Assembly (NCBI GenBank): GCA_036971615.1
Contig: JAYKKR010000053.1
Span: 1-64,000 of the forward strand
DNA length: 64,000 nucleotides
Reading direction: 5' to 3'
Source: Amyloporia xantha
Lineage: Eukaryota; Basidiomycota; Agaricomycetes; Polyporales; Adustoporiaceae
The position numbers and the translations under genes are program-made. The notes below the pieces were generated by a model that saw only the letters and a list, made by a program, of their open reading frames with translations, was not told where the DNA came from and ran no database searches. Below, one piece after another: positions 24,316 to 37,139 of the stretch. The first letter of the stretch is position 1; every line of letters starts with the position of its first letter.

Positions 24316-25703
24316 TTACTGAACAAGGTCCTCCCGGCCATTGATCAAATCGTTCGTTTCGACGATGACGCGAAGAGATTCGAGTATATCAGTCGCGCTA
24401 CTGGTCCCATCCGCGTCAGCCTTGAGAACACGCTCCGTCAACTGGGCGAGATAGACCACCATCTCGGGGACGTGGTCTGTAGCGCATGGTATCGTTATCC
24501 TGCCCCTCACGATCCTCCTCCGTATGATTGCGGACAGCGCCTTACTGGCGTCCATTATAGGCATGCGCGTGATGTAGGTTTTGATACGGGAATTGGAGAC
24601 GCTGTCGTCCATAAGGACATCGTCAGCAGTCGATAACAATTCTGCGTCGTCTACATCCGGCAGTCTACCATAATCTGACCAGTCTGCAGGTCCAGCGTAA
24701 GGGACAGAGGATGGTCGTCTATGGATACGCAGTCTACCGGTGCTGATTGCCTTTCAGCACAATAATTATTTAACAGCGAGAAAGAACACATACCAATTGA
24801 TGAGTTGCTGCCGAGTAAAGAATGCCCAACAAACAAGGGCCCAGGCCTGCGGAGATTTGTACGGGCAGCCATCGAAAATGACCGGCATCACTGCAGTGAT
24901 AAACATGAACAGCAGCAGAGCGCCGACGAGCACCGATATCGCATAAGCTACTACGTCTTCTAAGCACCACAGCAGGATGACCAATCCGAGGAGAAACAGC
25001 GCAAGAGAGATTTGCAGGAGAATGGGTAGAAAACTGATTATCTGGGCAACCATCCATCTGTCAAGATTCTGGTGGCGACTGTACCAAGTGCTCACGACAG
25101 AGCGATCAGAGAGAGAGGAGGGTGTAACACCTGCCATGTAGCGATTTAACCATTGCTTGACGCAGATGGCAATGGACGAGTCGGCGAGAGTACAAACGAG
25201 CGCCGACAGCCAGAGTCCATTGACTATGACCGTCGATCGACTGGGAGGGGGCGTTGACAACATGGTTACTGAACCCGAGGTAGGCGAATGGGTTGAATTT
25301 AGATGGTTTTCATATAAAGCAAAGCTGCTCAACTGCGCGGAAATATGGAGCAGCACTTCGGCCGTGGAAGGGGTGGTCACCTGCGGGTTGAGGAGGACAT
25401 AGAATGGGACGATGAAACCTGTGACGACCGCGGAGAATAGACCGGCCTTTAACGGTGTTATAAGCATAGAATCTACACACTCTGCACGCTGGCTACTCTC
25501 ATCGCGTGGAGTAATAACCACGAGCGGGATTGAGACTCGACTCACAAATATGAATAAGGTATCCATTTCCTCCTTCCAATCCCGGATCGTCCGGCTCTCC
25601 TTGTCCCACATCAGACGAGCATAGCCAGACCAATCATATTGAAAGTCATCCTTGGATGGTGCTACAGATGAAGATAGCACCGCGGTGATACGAGGGTCAT
25701 GCT
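24316..25703 (-). CDS. DUF6535 membrane protein, copy II (5' and 3' ends uncertain)
   Basis: Basidiomycete-specific DUF6535 protein of unknown function with several membrane helices. Exons read: 25703-25546 (DDFQYDWSGYARLMW...LFIF), 25446-24794 and 24742-24316. Hallmarks are AGLFSAVVTGFIVPFYVLL right after the first intron, NGLWLSALVCTLADSSIAI and VKQWLNRYM, WYSRHQNLDRWMVAQII, then a hydrophobic tract (LALFLLGLVILLW) and CPYKSPQAWA. Exon 3 gives the helical part (LLSTADDVLMDD...ETNDLINGREDLVQ). No ATG is visible in the first exon, so upstream exons are missing from this model. The C-terminus seems cut off at 24,316: the expected tail lies at 21,560-21,950 beyond a cassette copy. It is probably a disrupted gene, though the frame up to 24,316 is clean. 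Confidence 0.75.
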
Positions 25704-27813
25704 CTGAGTTGAAACAGAGTCAGCAGTGCCCACGAGTATAAGGCGACGTCCTGCCTACTCAGAGCATCTATGACAGTGCGCTCGGATGGTGGAGGCTTCG
25801 CATGCAATGGTATCATCTGATGGAAATTAATACAAGAGTAGGATTTGCCTATCAGCCCACTTTCAAGCACATTCGAAACGTGAATGGCGCACATCTGTCG
25901 GGGAGCTTAGTAGCTTATACTGATTGTCCACATGAGCTGACACTCGGGATCGGGCTGTTCGTTGCTCTCCTGCACTGGTAGCACGGTTGGATGGAGGAGA
26001 GCCCATGTCTGGACGTATACCGACGTCGAGAGGTTTTGTGGGAGCTCGAGCAGTATCCTCGTGTTGCACCATGTATGCAGAACCTGCGGAAGACTGATTC
26101 CCGAGTTGCAAAGGCCAGCTCAAGGGGCATGTACCAAGTGTAATGCAGCCAAGATCATGCGATATATACTCCAGAGAGGTTGATGCTTCTTGAAGACGGC
26201 ATCTCACAATACCGCTCAACAGTAGCCATGCTGAGCCGGAATAGGTTATTATAGTTCTGCCACGCGAGGACGATGCACTTGCCTTTCGGTCGACGTACTC
26301 ATTACCGTGGTATGATACGTATTCATTAAACCTTGAAAGCAATACTAGACCCTATGTTGCTGTCTTCAGAATGCCATTAATACCGTCACTGACATCAAAA
26401 CTTAAATCCGACTTGATTAGGGTTTGATTTGACGATGTCAGAGGCTGACTCCAACGGAATCGAACTGTGGGGATCAACAATCTAAATACTATAATGCCCC
26501 GTCAGAGTAGAATCGCTGCGGGCATGAAGTGACAGCTCACCTTTAAAAGAGATTGACAGCCTTGTCAGAAGCGATAAGACGCGGCTACACCATCTGGTCT
26601 CTGCGTATAGTCAAGTAAACCATCAAATACATATTCCTCATGTCCGGTCCTGAGCAACAGCACAAAGATAGAAGAGTGAAGTTTGCAACGACCGTGAGTA
26701 TACAGTTGCTGGACGCATCGTGCCTTTATCTGAAGGTCCCTGTTGATGAACATGGACCACGTTTACCACGCCTTCCTGGACTGCTGCCTTATCTTGAGGG
26801 AACTACAGCACGACTCTCCACATGAAGTCTCGTACGGATGTATGCAAGATATGCAATGGGGTGACTCATGTCCTCTGTCCTTCAAAGGATCAAGTAAATT
26901 ACCATCCAGTTTGGCATCGCCATGTTGTGAGTGCGGAGATGACAGGGTCTTTCTCAATTGCTTTGAAGCTTCACCGAAGGTCCTGTACACGCGCCAAATG
27001 CCCCTAGGCCTTACATGCTCATGAGGGCCGGTGTTGCGTGTCTTCGAATTAGAGATTGAACTGTGAACTTCGGGCAGACAGTCAAAGAACACAACGTGGT
27101 AAGCAAGAACTGCACCGCGCGATTACAACGCACTCTGCTTGTTTCATCAAGACGCCATTCACCCTGGCCAGAAAAAGAGAAGGACAGCAAGTATCGACGC
27201 GTGTCCATCATATGCCATGACTGCGAGGTAAACAGGATGCAGGTTAACACGTTCCTTGCTTCAATCGTAGTAAATAATACGATATCTGCAGACTAAGCAT
27301 TAGCCGTGTAGCCATATAGATGATGTTCACCCCAAGGGGCGGCCGCGAACGGCGCAAGTTACTAGATAGCTCACTAGGGAACTTGCATAACCTCTAGCAG
27401 TGCTTCTGCGCCTGTACCGTTCCAGAAGAGTCAGACCATGTATTCCAGGAAATAAGGCTAAACACCGCATTCTCGCATGTGTAACTGGTGGCATGCATCC
27501 AGTCGGCGGTGCATCATCGCCTCGAGAAACAGCCACCAGAGTCTGACCAGACGTAGTCTTGGACCAAGTCTTGGACAGTAGACGCGCGTCAATTCAAAGC
27601 ACGTGAAGTCCCAATCGAGAGAAGGGACTATGCACACGAATTTGACTCAGACTTGCTTTCGAATGACCAAACTGAATTCCGACTTAGACACAATCCGGAT
27701 AGGACGAGGATACAAGCAACAGCCAATGTACAATTATATGTGGAATTGCTCAGTACTGCAAGTTCAAGTTGTCAACTTCAAACAACTGGCTTCTTGTCCC
27801 TGCCGCATAGAGA
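25704..27813. other. Duplicated flank of copy II, no confident gene
   Basis: May include 5' exons of the DUF6535 gene (25,704-26,340 on the minus strand has coding-like pieces). 26,530-26,760 parallels 13,880-14,090. 26,760-27,810 carries short frames without domains. The last 870 bases lie downstream of the ferric reductase stop. Confidence 0.4.
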
Positions 27814-30800
27814 TCAAAACTCGAAGTCCTCCGAAACCAAGGTTATAGAACTGCTGAAACTCCCTTGTCGTATTCTGCCAGGGTTAATTTGTGCCGCGAC
27901 GGCCTTCCGCATTGTTGCGCTGAGCGTGAGGGGACCACAACCTACGTAAAAAGCGATGACAATTAGACCACGGTGCGAAGAATCTGGAGATGACTCTGTA
28001 TACGACTTACACCCAACTATAATAGGACCCCACGCCTGTTCTACCTCTTCGGCAAGAATGACCATTAGATCAGGTCTCCCTTTATGCTTATGCTTCTCAT
28101 CGATACCAATATCGTGCAGCTCTGACTGGTCTAACTCGGGTTCTGGATGCTCCGCGTCCTTTTTACCTTTCGACAATAACGGTGCCAGGGTCTCCACATC
28201 CGACTGTATGCTTGCGTTGGAGGCGACAGATGATGGACGTTCTATTTCTGAAATTCCCGATGCACGGTGAGGGAGCGCCTGGGAGGCACTCGAAATTTGA
28301 GGATCCGGCAAGCTGTAATCGTGCGCGTAATCATCATGACTGAACACGACGCTGGAGGAGGTGACTATTTGCGGTAACTCGTATCCATGCGACTGATTCG
28401 TGTCGCGATGATACGACTCATCATCACCGTCTTGCTCATCTATAGGCGGTGGCGTAACAACAGTCGGTCTCTGGTCGATTAGATTTGACGACCACGTACC
28501 TCGTAACGGCATCGTTTCAGGTCGGCCCTCCCATGAGCTCTGCGCAGTGGAGAGGACTGCTATCTTTCGAGATGCAACCCGCTGAAGTTTTCCTCCTTCT
28601 CTCTCCACCGCAAGGCTGAGCTGTGCTTCATCCGGGTTCTCCTTGTCATTATCGCCTTCGAAGTGGGTAAAGTCGAAGATGTGCTCTTCGTGTCCTAGCT
28701 CACCAACTTCACTGATGTAGCTACTCCTGTAGTAGCCCTGGTTGACAAACGTTTCTGCGTGACTATCTACAGAAGAGACGGACTCTGATCGTCTACGCCT
28801 CTGACCTGAACTTGGACGACCTTCCCGGGAAGGCCGAACATCGAGGAAAGGGGGAGGCACGAAGCGATCGTCTTCGCCTACTCGTTGTGGAACACCAAGG
28901 GAGGAACCATTCTGCAGGGACGACTTCTCCTTCGTGACGAAAATGTCAACCTGCAGTTCAGAATCGGGGACCATGGCCATGCAGCGCCGGAGGGCAGCGG
29001 CGCACCATCCTATATGACCTAAGATACCGTCACACGGATGGGTCCAGTATCCGAACGACAAATGTAGAGCCTACTCACTTTCCTCACGGATCGTCCAGAT
29101 AAAGCGCACGCGCCGCGTCTTGAAGTCAGGATGGCCCCATCCGCTTCCCCTCCCACCCAAATGCACCCCCTTCCTACCTGCCATACACAGGCACACATAC
29201 TGCAGCACGGCCAGCCCGAAACTCACGCCCGTGCCGCCCGCCACAATCATGACGGTGGAATATGCGCCCCACTCCACTCGAGCCGAGGAACCAAACGGCC
29301 CGTCCACATACGCCCGTAACAGCACCCCGCGGGGCGGGTCTGCGCAGTTGGCCGGGAGCCCTTCGCCTGCAACGCGAGTCTCTTTGTGTGCGATCATCTG
29401 GGAAACTCTATCCCGGAGTCGCTTCGTCCACCCATTTTTCGCACTAATGAAGAAGACAAGTTCGCGTCCCGCGGGGGTCAGCGCTTCGTGATCACATACC
29501 GATGCGTTCGTGAACGGATGCGAGGTAAATTTCGATATGGCAGGGATAGAGAGGAGAAAGTGTTGTCCGGGTGCCCAGGCCATATAGCTGGGCGTGACCA
29601 GTCGAAGACGCACAGTATCTTCAGAGGGACGCGTAGTACTTTCAGGGATGAACTCCACATGTGCAAAGCCGTGCGGTGCGAAGTAGTCTCCATAGGGCCC
29701 AGATGCAACTTCGGCGAATGAGAGGGCTGTATGGCCGTGAAATGGTCGGATCTGGAGCGATGGTGCATCCTGTTTCAGTGTTTGTGGTAGCTTGAAATCG
29801 CGGGAGTCTGCCTTCTCCCATGCCTCCGGCTCAGTATATGTGTTCGGTATTGGACCTTCATATGCCATCATGGACGTACTCTGCGGAAGTATGACGCCCA
29901 AGTAGTTATTGATATACAGCCACTGATTCAATCGCCAGATTCGTTCGGCGGCCCACATTGCAAGGGCCACCCAACACCACCATCCAACGGCGGGATGGTG
30001 CAAGGCGGAAAATATGAGAGTAAATGGGACCAGAAGAATATGCAGGAAATAAAATGATTCGTAATGATTGCGTCGAATAGGCCGGATGGAGAGGGCGATA
30101 AGCAGTGTCAGGAAAACGAATGCCTAATATGACGTTTGTTCGGTTTTCGTTCGAGACGGGATGACAAATTTGACTTACTAGCCACCCATGGACGAAGTTC
30201 GGGAACTTCCATGCATACGTATACGCGATCTTTCCGGTGTCACTTCTTTTGTCCAACGATAACTGCACGCTCCAGAGTATAACGTGAATGGCGGAAATTA
30301 ACCAAATGAGACGGCCAATCCACTTGTGTATCCAGGAGAGTTTGTCGAAATACAAGTGAACAGTGAAAGGGAGTGAGAGTATCGCAAAAGGCGGAGACTT
30401 GAGGGCCAAAAGCACGCAGAGGGGGAAGAGAGCAAAAGCTATGACACCAGTTCGATCCCCTGACGTCCACCATGACTTGGAAATTGTATAATCGGGCATG
30501 TCGTAGGAGAGAGTGCACGGAAGGAGCGCACGGCTTTCGATTTGTGCCGTGGATGTGTCGCGCACATTCCATATCGTGGATCCAGGCGCAAAGTAGTCTG
30601 GTCCAGCAAACGTCAGGAGTATAGCAGCGATCACGAGGAAAGTGAGAGTGAGAATCTGGGCATTAGATGGGAGTGGCAGAGGCTGCTTATGACCCTTCTC
30701 CTGGACAAGTTTGAGGGCATGCTTCTTCCTCCATGTCCTCCGGCGGATGGTCCACTTCGTCCAGTGTGCACCTAAGTAGCTCACTCTTGAGCCTGTGAGG

Positions 30801-30991
30801 TGAGAAATGCTGTATACGACGACAATGGCGGCTAGGATAATCCATAGGATACCAGCATAAACCATGCTAGGATCAGTTAGGACATGAGATTCGAGGTAGG
30901 CTATGATCCATTCGATGTCGCCTTGTGAGCATGAGTGATTGGTGGGATGAGCTGTCAAGGGCGCCGCTGCCGTTGAGTTTGGCGGATCCAT
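27814..30991 (-). CDS. Ferric reductase / FRE-type flavocytochrome
   Basis: Membrane ferric-chelate reductase: passes electrons from NAD(P)H through FAD and two hemes across the membrane to reduce extracytoplasmic Fe(III), the first step of reductive iron uptake. Exons 30991-30179, 30123-29079, 29018-28011 and 27941-27814 join in frame to 997 residues. Heme-ligand pairs H222/H236 (IHKW...AIHVILW) and H299/H313 (FLHILL...SALHHP) show the usual spacing. The FAD motif HPFT lies near 473, AYVDGPFGS and AGGTGVSF (about 566-573) form the nucleotide site, and the end is GCCGPLTLSATMRKAV...VSEDFEF. Between LQVDIFVTK and the final NAD-binding strand lies an acidic, Ser-rich insert of some 250 residues. 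This is the only complete copy of three. No multicopper oxidase or iron permease partner is in the window. Confidence 0.9.
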
Positions 30992-32299
30992 GTGTGATTA
31001 TAGGAATTATGATGCTCCCTATTGCATCTCGTTAGAAAGTACAAAGCTCTTAGTGATCCACAAGACATACATACCAAGTATGCAGCGACCAGATGATAAT
31101 GGAAGTGGACGAATGCGCACAACGAGAGTGCTGCTGTGAGTGGAACTGCGGATAAGCGGGAACCTTGCTCGGATATATGGACACTGTAGCATTCTTATAG
31201 TACCTAGTGAGTGGTTATGGGCGTCTCAGAAACTCAGCTTCACGGTAGCTCTTTCTTCGCACGCGCCGGATCCCGCAGCCTTATGGCTTTTGCCACCCAA
31301 GATCTGTCCGACCGATTGCAGATCAGTGTCGCAGTCGTCGACAAAGTCAGACCTTCGACAGTCTGTACATGTCCTCCTCCTCTATGCGATCCAGCTCGTC
31401 CGAGTAGCCATTCCTGCTTTCAATCCCTGAAGGATTCTGGTTGAATTCTGGCCTGAGATTGGAGAGCATGTGGCAGGACGGAAATACTCAGGTACCTATA
31501 ATAGCCTCGTGTGGTCCACCACATATCATACCACGCAAAAAGAATGTGCTAGACTTACTACATAGAGTCTCCCGATGTATTAGATTCACGTATAGCTACG
31601 TCCATTGCTCAGATGACATATGTATTTCCTATCCTTCTTGATCTTCTTGGGCGCTGAGGCGTATATGATCGTCCCATCACATTCGTTTTTCAAAATTCGC
31701 ACTGGAAGGAGACCAAGACCTGAACTTCGACAGTGATGACATGTCTGTGAGTGTTTATGCTTCGAATTTTCGTTGGACTTACCGTTCAAATCCGCTTTCC
31801 TCCGCCGCAATGCCACTACACCCGAACAACCCCACGTTTATTTCGCCACCGCTACATCAGCTGTGGTCTCAAGACCGCTGACGACTGGAACATGTATACA
31901 TTGACAGCGATCTTGGACGCGTGTATAGCCTCATTGCTGTGAGTGGTCTGCCAATGTGCGATATTAGCGATGCCGCGAATGCAATCCTGCAATCTAGATT
32001 GACCTATCATGATATAGGTGCGGATCACCAAATTGTGCTACACAGATGACCTTTTAAGGACACGTGCCACCGCCAAAATCTGACGGTATTCCTGCCGCAA
32101 CACCTTCTGGTTGATGATGGAGTCTCATCGCGATTATTTACAGCAGGCAACAGGGAACGAGGGCTCGCAGCATTCAATCCTGTTCCGATAAGAATAGGTT
32201 AGGCACACTCTGTGTTCGTGAAATGGCTGTGCGTGAGATTGCAGGTTACGGGAACGCGCGTCGGCCTCCGTAGCTATTCAGTTCTTCGGCATTATCCTA
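30992..32299. other. Upstream region of ferric reductase, no gene seen
   Basis: Contains the presumed promoter of the reductase. No obvious GATA-type iron-regulator cluster was noticed by eye. Short plus-strand frames at 31,140-31,440 and 31,750-31,940 have no recognisable domain. Confidence 0.4.
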
Positions 32300-33430
32300 A
32301 ATACATTGTTCTAGACACAGGTGAGCTCATCGCACGAGTTCCGAGAAGAACGAAGGGATATGGATATATTATATGAGGACGTACAGAGAGTCCTTATCTT
32401 CCATCCGCAGGTATTGACACGTACCACGAGTCTATGCTGTGATCGTAGCTGTGTTGGCTCCGTCCTTTCGCCCTCCTTCGCTCCCTCCAATGAGACTTTC
32501 TCACAGCCTGCGACCTTCCTCGCAGACGTACGGGGAAAACCCGGATTATTTGGTTGGCCTGATGATTTGACGGGGGTGTATTTGCAGATGACGGTCACTC
32601 GCAGAGCATACGCCATGCCAATGAGCCGTCTTTTCGCTGTATACTAGGTAGAAGGGCATGCACACGAGGATGGACCTTTCGCATTGATTAGATGATAGAC
32701 AGCGAAGACGGCGCCGCAAGGATACGACCACTCAAAGCGGGCGCTACGAGAGTCAGAACGCATAGCGGGGACGAGTAATCTTGAGATGACAGCGATATGA
32801 AGCGGAGGATGGGAGAGACCGAAGTCGGCTCCGCACTGCAAATTGAATCAATGCTGTTCTGAACCATGTCCTGTGCGGACTCTGCACTTAGAACTTATCA
32901 GGTGAACGCATTTCATTGAAACACTGACCGATCTAGTACGGACTACTAGCCTCATGAAATGAACCACATCGAGCGGTTATCAGACGCCGCATCATCTATA
33001 CAAATGTTGTCATTGAGATGTGCCGAACCTCCCCGTGAGGAAACCAAATACCCACGATGCAACCACCGCGAATTCATCAAGGACCAGAGCCGGTGGCCAA
33101 TCGCAATAATGTGGTCGTCAGAGTGGCCTGAGAACATGATGCTTTGCGCGACATATTCAGTTTTTCACTCATGCGCCCAAACATGAAGTAGTCTTCTCGA
33201 CTCGGACCCGCAACATAGATGAGTGGGCATTATGCGGGAGGGCATCCTAGAAAGAAAACGAAGTGTGTGTGCATTTCAATACATACGGAGCTCACCATTC
33301 GGAGCGCTGGAAGATGATATTGCGACCATGAGGAGCAGTAGTCCAGAATGGCACGAGCAATGTCAAGCGCAACGGCGGCACTGTGCCCAATCGTTTTCTC
33401 GTAAGCTGTTATGACGTGCTACCTTGTCGC
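32300..33430 (-). pseudogene. Relic of DUF6534-like membrane protein, copy III
   Basis: DNA similar to 6,471-7,420 and 19,861-20,800 on the same strand; for example 32,650-32,800 aligns with 20,030-20,130, and 33,180-33,300 with 20,520-20,640. Pieces such as PCGAVFAVYHLINAKG and ILVCMPFYLVYS remain, but frames are interrupted. It lies upstream of the reductase as in the other two copies, so this is the third copy of that gene pair. Confidence 0.4.
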
Positions 33431-34767
33431 TACTATAAGATATGCTAAATTGATGCTCGGTCAAGGCATCTATGAGCATCATACATCTCAAATGGGGGCC
33501 GACGAGCATGTGCAATGCGGCAGCGATCACATTCGCATGGGACCTGTCTTCACCTGACCGTTGTGGACACTCAAGATGTTAGACGCTGCAAGCACTGCCG
33601 CGAATGGAGTGAGTTACAATACCGCAGCTTCTTATGCTATATGCTATGCCGTCCTTCTATTTCGCAAAAAATGAGGCTGATAACAGCATGGTCGTATGAA
33701 TCCCATGAACGTACCTAGAAGCATGCTCAGTCTTGGCGTAAAAACCGCTGTACAGCCGAAGAGATATGAGACCGAGAAAATAGACGCATATGGAGACGTG
33801 CTTGCGCAGCCTCTATATGATCCTAGTTCCGCGAAGCTTCTGGTGCCAAGCTGTCATATGTAACGATAACGCTGTAAGACAGGTTATCGGACGAGCACAC
33901 ACGCTCTGTGCGTTTAGGATTACCACTCCTGAAGAAAAGACAAATGGAAGTAGAGGTGGAAGATCACCGCAAATTAAATCCACGACGGACGTTGCCCAGG
34001 CAATAAAGCAGCACGCCACAAAATCTCAGACAATAAACCCATCTTACAGCTGGCTCAAGACCGACAACATACCAATCGCCTTGAAAAGAATAGCGTAAGC
34101 GTGTTTTTGGTGGTCTTCACCGAGAGGGAGCAGAGCGTAGCATAGTTGAGGAAATGTGGAATGCAGTGCGTTCATGACATGGCCAGCTTTCCCCGTCCTG
34201 ACTCCTGTGTATTGCTGTTCCTCATAGAGACAGTCTGCAAGCTATTCCTAGTGGATCCATACAGCAATGCATATGCATAGATTGTACCCCAAGACAGCGA
34301 CAGACGAGGCGGATATCGTCTCGAAGAACGCGGCGAGATGTAGACGCGCGTCGATTCCAGAGCACGTGCCTGCACTGCCTGCACACGCTCGTTCCGAATC
34401 TGGTGATTGAAACACTCCGGCTGCTTTCTCCGACCCGCCCCGCCTTCTTGCTTTCTGAGTGCTTGTGGCGCAGGCCAGTATACTCAGCCGTAGCTATGCT
34501 GGACGACGTGAAGGCGTTCATTTTGAGAAACCTCTTGTCTCCAAGTAAAATTCATCTCGAATTTTACCATGTTGCAGAAAGGGCCAAAATATCCCAGTAC
34601 TCAGAGGGTCACCCTGCATTCTTGCTTTGGCCGCGGCCCAAGCGTAAAACACAGCATCATTGTTGGCTGTTGGACCCTTGGTTCCGTGGTTGCCAAACGT
34701 CATCCGGACCCAATGTGCGCTTTGACACAGGACGGCCAAAGCGACAGCTCTTGCTTAGGGCCTCCGC
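33431..34767. other. No supported gene
   Basis: Short frames only. 34,290-34,370 has a coding-like minus-strand piece (RRVLRDDIRLVCRCLG) without a family. The end of the stretch is the upstream region of cassette copy 2. Confidence 0.4.
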
Positions 34768-35530
34768 TATAAAAGCTCGCTGGATTCGACGAAGGTGACC
34801 ATCTCCTCCTCTTCTCCCTTCTCACTGCAAGGCATACGACACCTCGCCATAACTGCACGAACTTCATGCCACACATGTGGCTCCCAAGCCCTCGGGCGAC
34901 GCCTGGGTTCCTTGTTCCCGATGGCTTCCTGATTCAATCGTCATTTCCGCCGTTAGAGGCTGAAGCGGAGACGAGCATCGCTCTCCTCTCCGCGGTCACT
35001 GCTGCCACAACCGACGGCCGACTCCCGCTCACCAGCACGGCACTGCAGCAGCGGTCGGCGCTCAACCGGAAGATCTGCATATCTTATGCAGGAGAACGGC
35101 GAGCGGGTTCCGGGATCCTCGCTCCGGCACTGATCGCAAGTGCATGTTGGAGCGTTCACAGCCTCCACTCGCACGTCGTGCTCCTTCACCACATCGAATT
35201 AAGAAGATGTGCGGTACATTCAGGTACGCTGGTAGCATTGCGTCGTTTTTCCTGTCTTGTCAATTCACAGACCTTCTTGTTCGCAACACATCTGTTTAGA
35301 GCAGAGATGACGGCTTCTACTGTGTCACCGACAGTATCATAGCAGCGCAACCCGCTGCTACTGGGAGCACGACAGGTTGAAACGGCAGCCGACTGGCTGT
35401 CAAAGACTCGAATGCAGACTGCGCAAGAGCGCTCATGAAGTCATCAATCATCAGCCAAGCCCAGTATGGAAGAAACTCACTCCGTCGCTGTCTATATTGC
35501 CGGCATTTTGTCTTGTACCACATCTCCATA
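34768..35530 (+). repeat. FLIQSS cassette, copy 2
   Basis: Plus-strand member. TATAAAA at 34,768-34,774, ATG at 34,866 (MPHMWLPSPRATPG), then DGFLIQSS at about 34,920-34,943. The first frame stays open for 158 codons, the longest N-terminal frame of the family. The cassette ends with CTTGTACCACATCTCCATA at 35,512-35,530, the exact complement of the minus-strand signature. Shortest copy, about 0.76 kb. Confidence 0.7.
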
Positions 35531-35777
35531 GTCTTTTGTGCTGTGTTTGCATCCCTTCTTGATGTATGAAATCATATTCTTTTCGATCCTATCAGTGTCT
35601 GCTACATGGAAAGCTATCGCAGAGCTTGCATGATTTGAGATAGCATTTACCCATGAAAGAAAAAAGGGCAGACTGTCATACACGGTATATTATACGCGCT
35701 CGTTGGTACTATTTTTTCCTCTGGTTTTATTCCAATGCGCGTTCGAGCTCCTTCGGAGCGGCAGATTTACACGTGCA

Positions 35778-35810
35778 CGATCAAGATCTGAGATTGTGTT
35801 TCTCTCTCAT
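35778..35810 (+). repeat. Upstream conserved segment (DQDLRLCFS) of cassette copy 3
   Basis: Plus strand reads HDQDLRLCFSLILWRRS, the counterpart of HDRDLRLSFSLPLWRR on the minus strand at 54,834-54,870. It lies about 510 bases upstream of the TATA of cassette copy 3, the same relative place as in copies 1, 4, 7 and 9. Confidence 0.55.
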
Positions 35811-36313
35811 CCTGTGGCGTCGTTCCTGCGAAATACTGCTTTGCCAGTACTGATCTGGACCCGCCAGTCCAAATTTGCAATAACCACCACTGCAGGTCTG
35901 GTGGAGCTGCTTTATAACATGTCATGCATCGCACATCAAATCGACTGGCGTACGACTGTATCCTTGTGTTCCATTATTCCTCGACTTTACATTGTCGCTT
36001 GGGCCGTCTTCGTGTCTTTCCATTGCCGAGTGGCAAGCGTCCTCAGGGGTGGCAAACATTCCATTATATACTCCAGAGCTTCTGGGACAATTATCTAACA
36101 TAGCCTAGTGGTGCACTATGTCTAGCTAATCATGCCGCCAATAACTGTGCTGTAACCCCCGCAGGCTCTTTGCAAGAAAATTGGCTACCCGATCTCTTGG
36201 ACCGACCTCTTTACCGAAGTTCTTGACGCATTGGAATGATCTAGAGCTGATCACAAAGCATGGGCTCCTGATCCACGCTTTGATCCCGGATGGCCAATGC
36301 TATGGTGCTCAGG

Positions 36314-37139
36314 TATAAAAGCCCGTCTCTTGCAGCGACTGTGAGCATCCAAATTCCCTCACAAACCGATCCGCATTTACACCGATTCCGATTCCTTATC
36401 CACTTCGTGTCACGAAATATCACAAATGTGGTATTTCATCGACTCTGACTTTCTGATTCAGTCGTCACATTGGACTGCCGTCCCCATCTCTCTGCGCACA
36501 GGCACTAGGCAATGCTGTCAAGCGACCGCAAACGAGGTGGAAACACCATAACCATCAATGTGCAAGTCAGTACTTATGTTCGATGTGCGCGGTTCTCTGC
36601 TGTGACTGACCTTTTTGCTTTGTAGGGAGTGGCCAGACAGTGAGGATTCACCAACCGATCAGTCGAGGTATAGTGGACTTAAATTTGTCGTTATAGGCTC
36701 CCAAGTGGAAGGATATCCTCCGGAGAGAGGATATCTAGCCAGGTCATTGATGTGCCCAGTATCGGAGGCCGTGGCTACGGTCTTGCGAGGAGTAGAGGTC
36801 CGGTCTCCATTTATTTCTTGCGACGACCCCTCCACTGATTTGTGCCGTCTCTAGGAATGTTGTATAGGAATGAAGGCCCCTTCCCCAAAACACTTATTCT
36901 GCTCATGACGAAGGATCCTATCAACAGTGTCACGAGGATGCGATGAGTGTCATAGCCTCTGTAAAAGACGATCAGCGACCTCTTCGATCAACTCACGGGC
37001 CGTGCAACTTTCCTGATGATCTTTCTGTCAGCAGTGAGTATCACTGATTGACATCTTAAATGCATTCACCTTTTAACTTCATCCTTGCCGCAATCACAGT
37101 ATACATATAGCTTGCCATATCCTGTACCACATCTCCATA
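36314..37139 (+). repeat. FLIQSS cassette, copy 3
   Basis: Plus-strand member. TATAAAA at 36,314-36,320, ATG at 36,426 (MWYFIDSDFLIQSSHW). The body reads RKRGGNTITINVQ, then a GTCAGT donor and a TTTGTAG acceptor, then EWPDSEDSPTDQSRYSG and SEAVATVLRGVE before a second GT donor. The NVQ just before an intron recurs in copy 7 (RLNVQVR). The signature (one mismatch at its first bases) lies at 37,121-37,139. Clear exon-like segments argue for a protein gene, but a frame change before the NVQ exon is unexplained. Confidence 0.65.

Noticed and set aside
29120..29721. Plus-strand ORFs opposite the ferric reductase
   Set aside because: Antisense shadows of a well-supported exon with FAD and NAD motifs on the minus strand.
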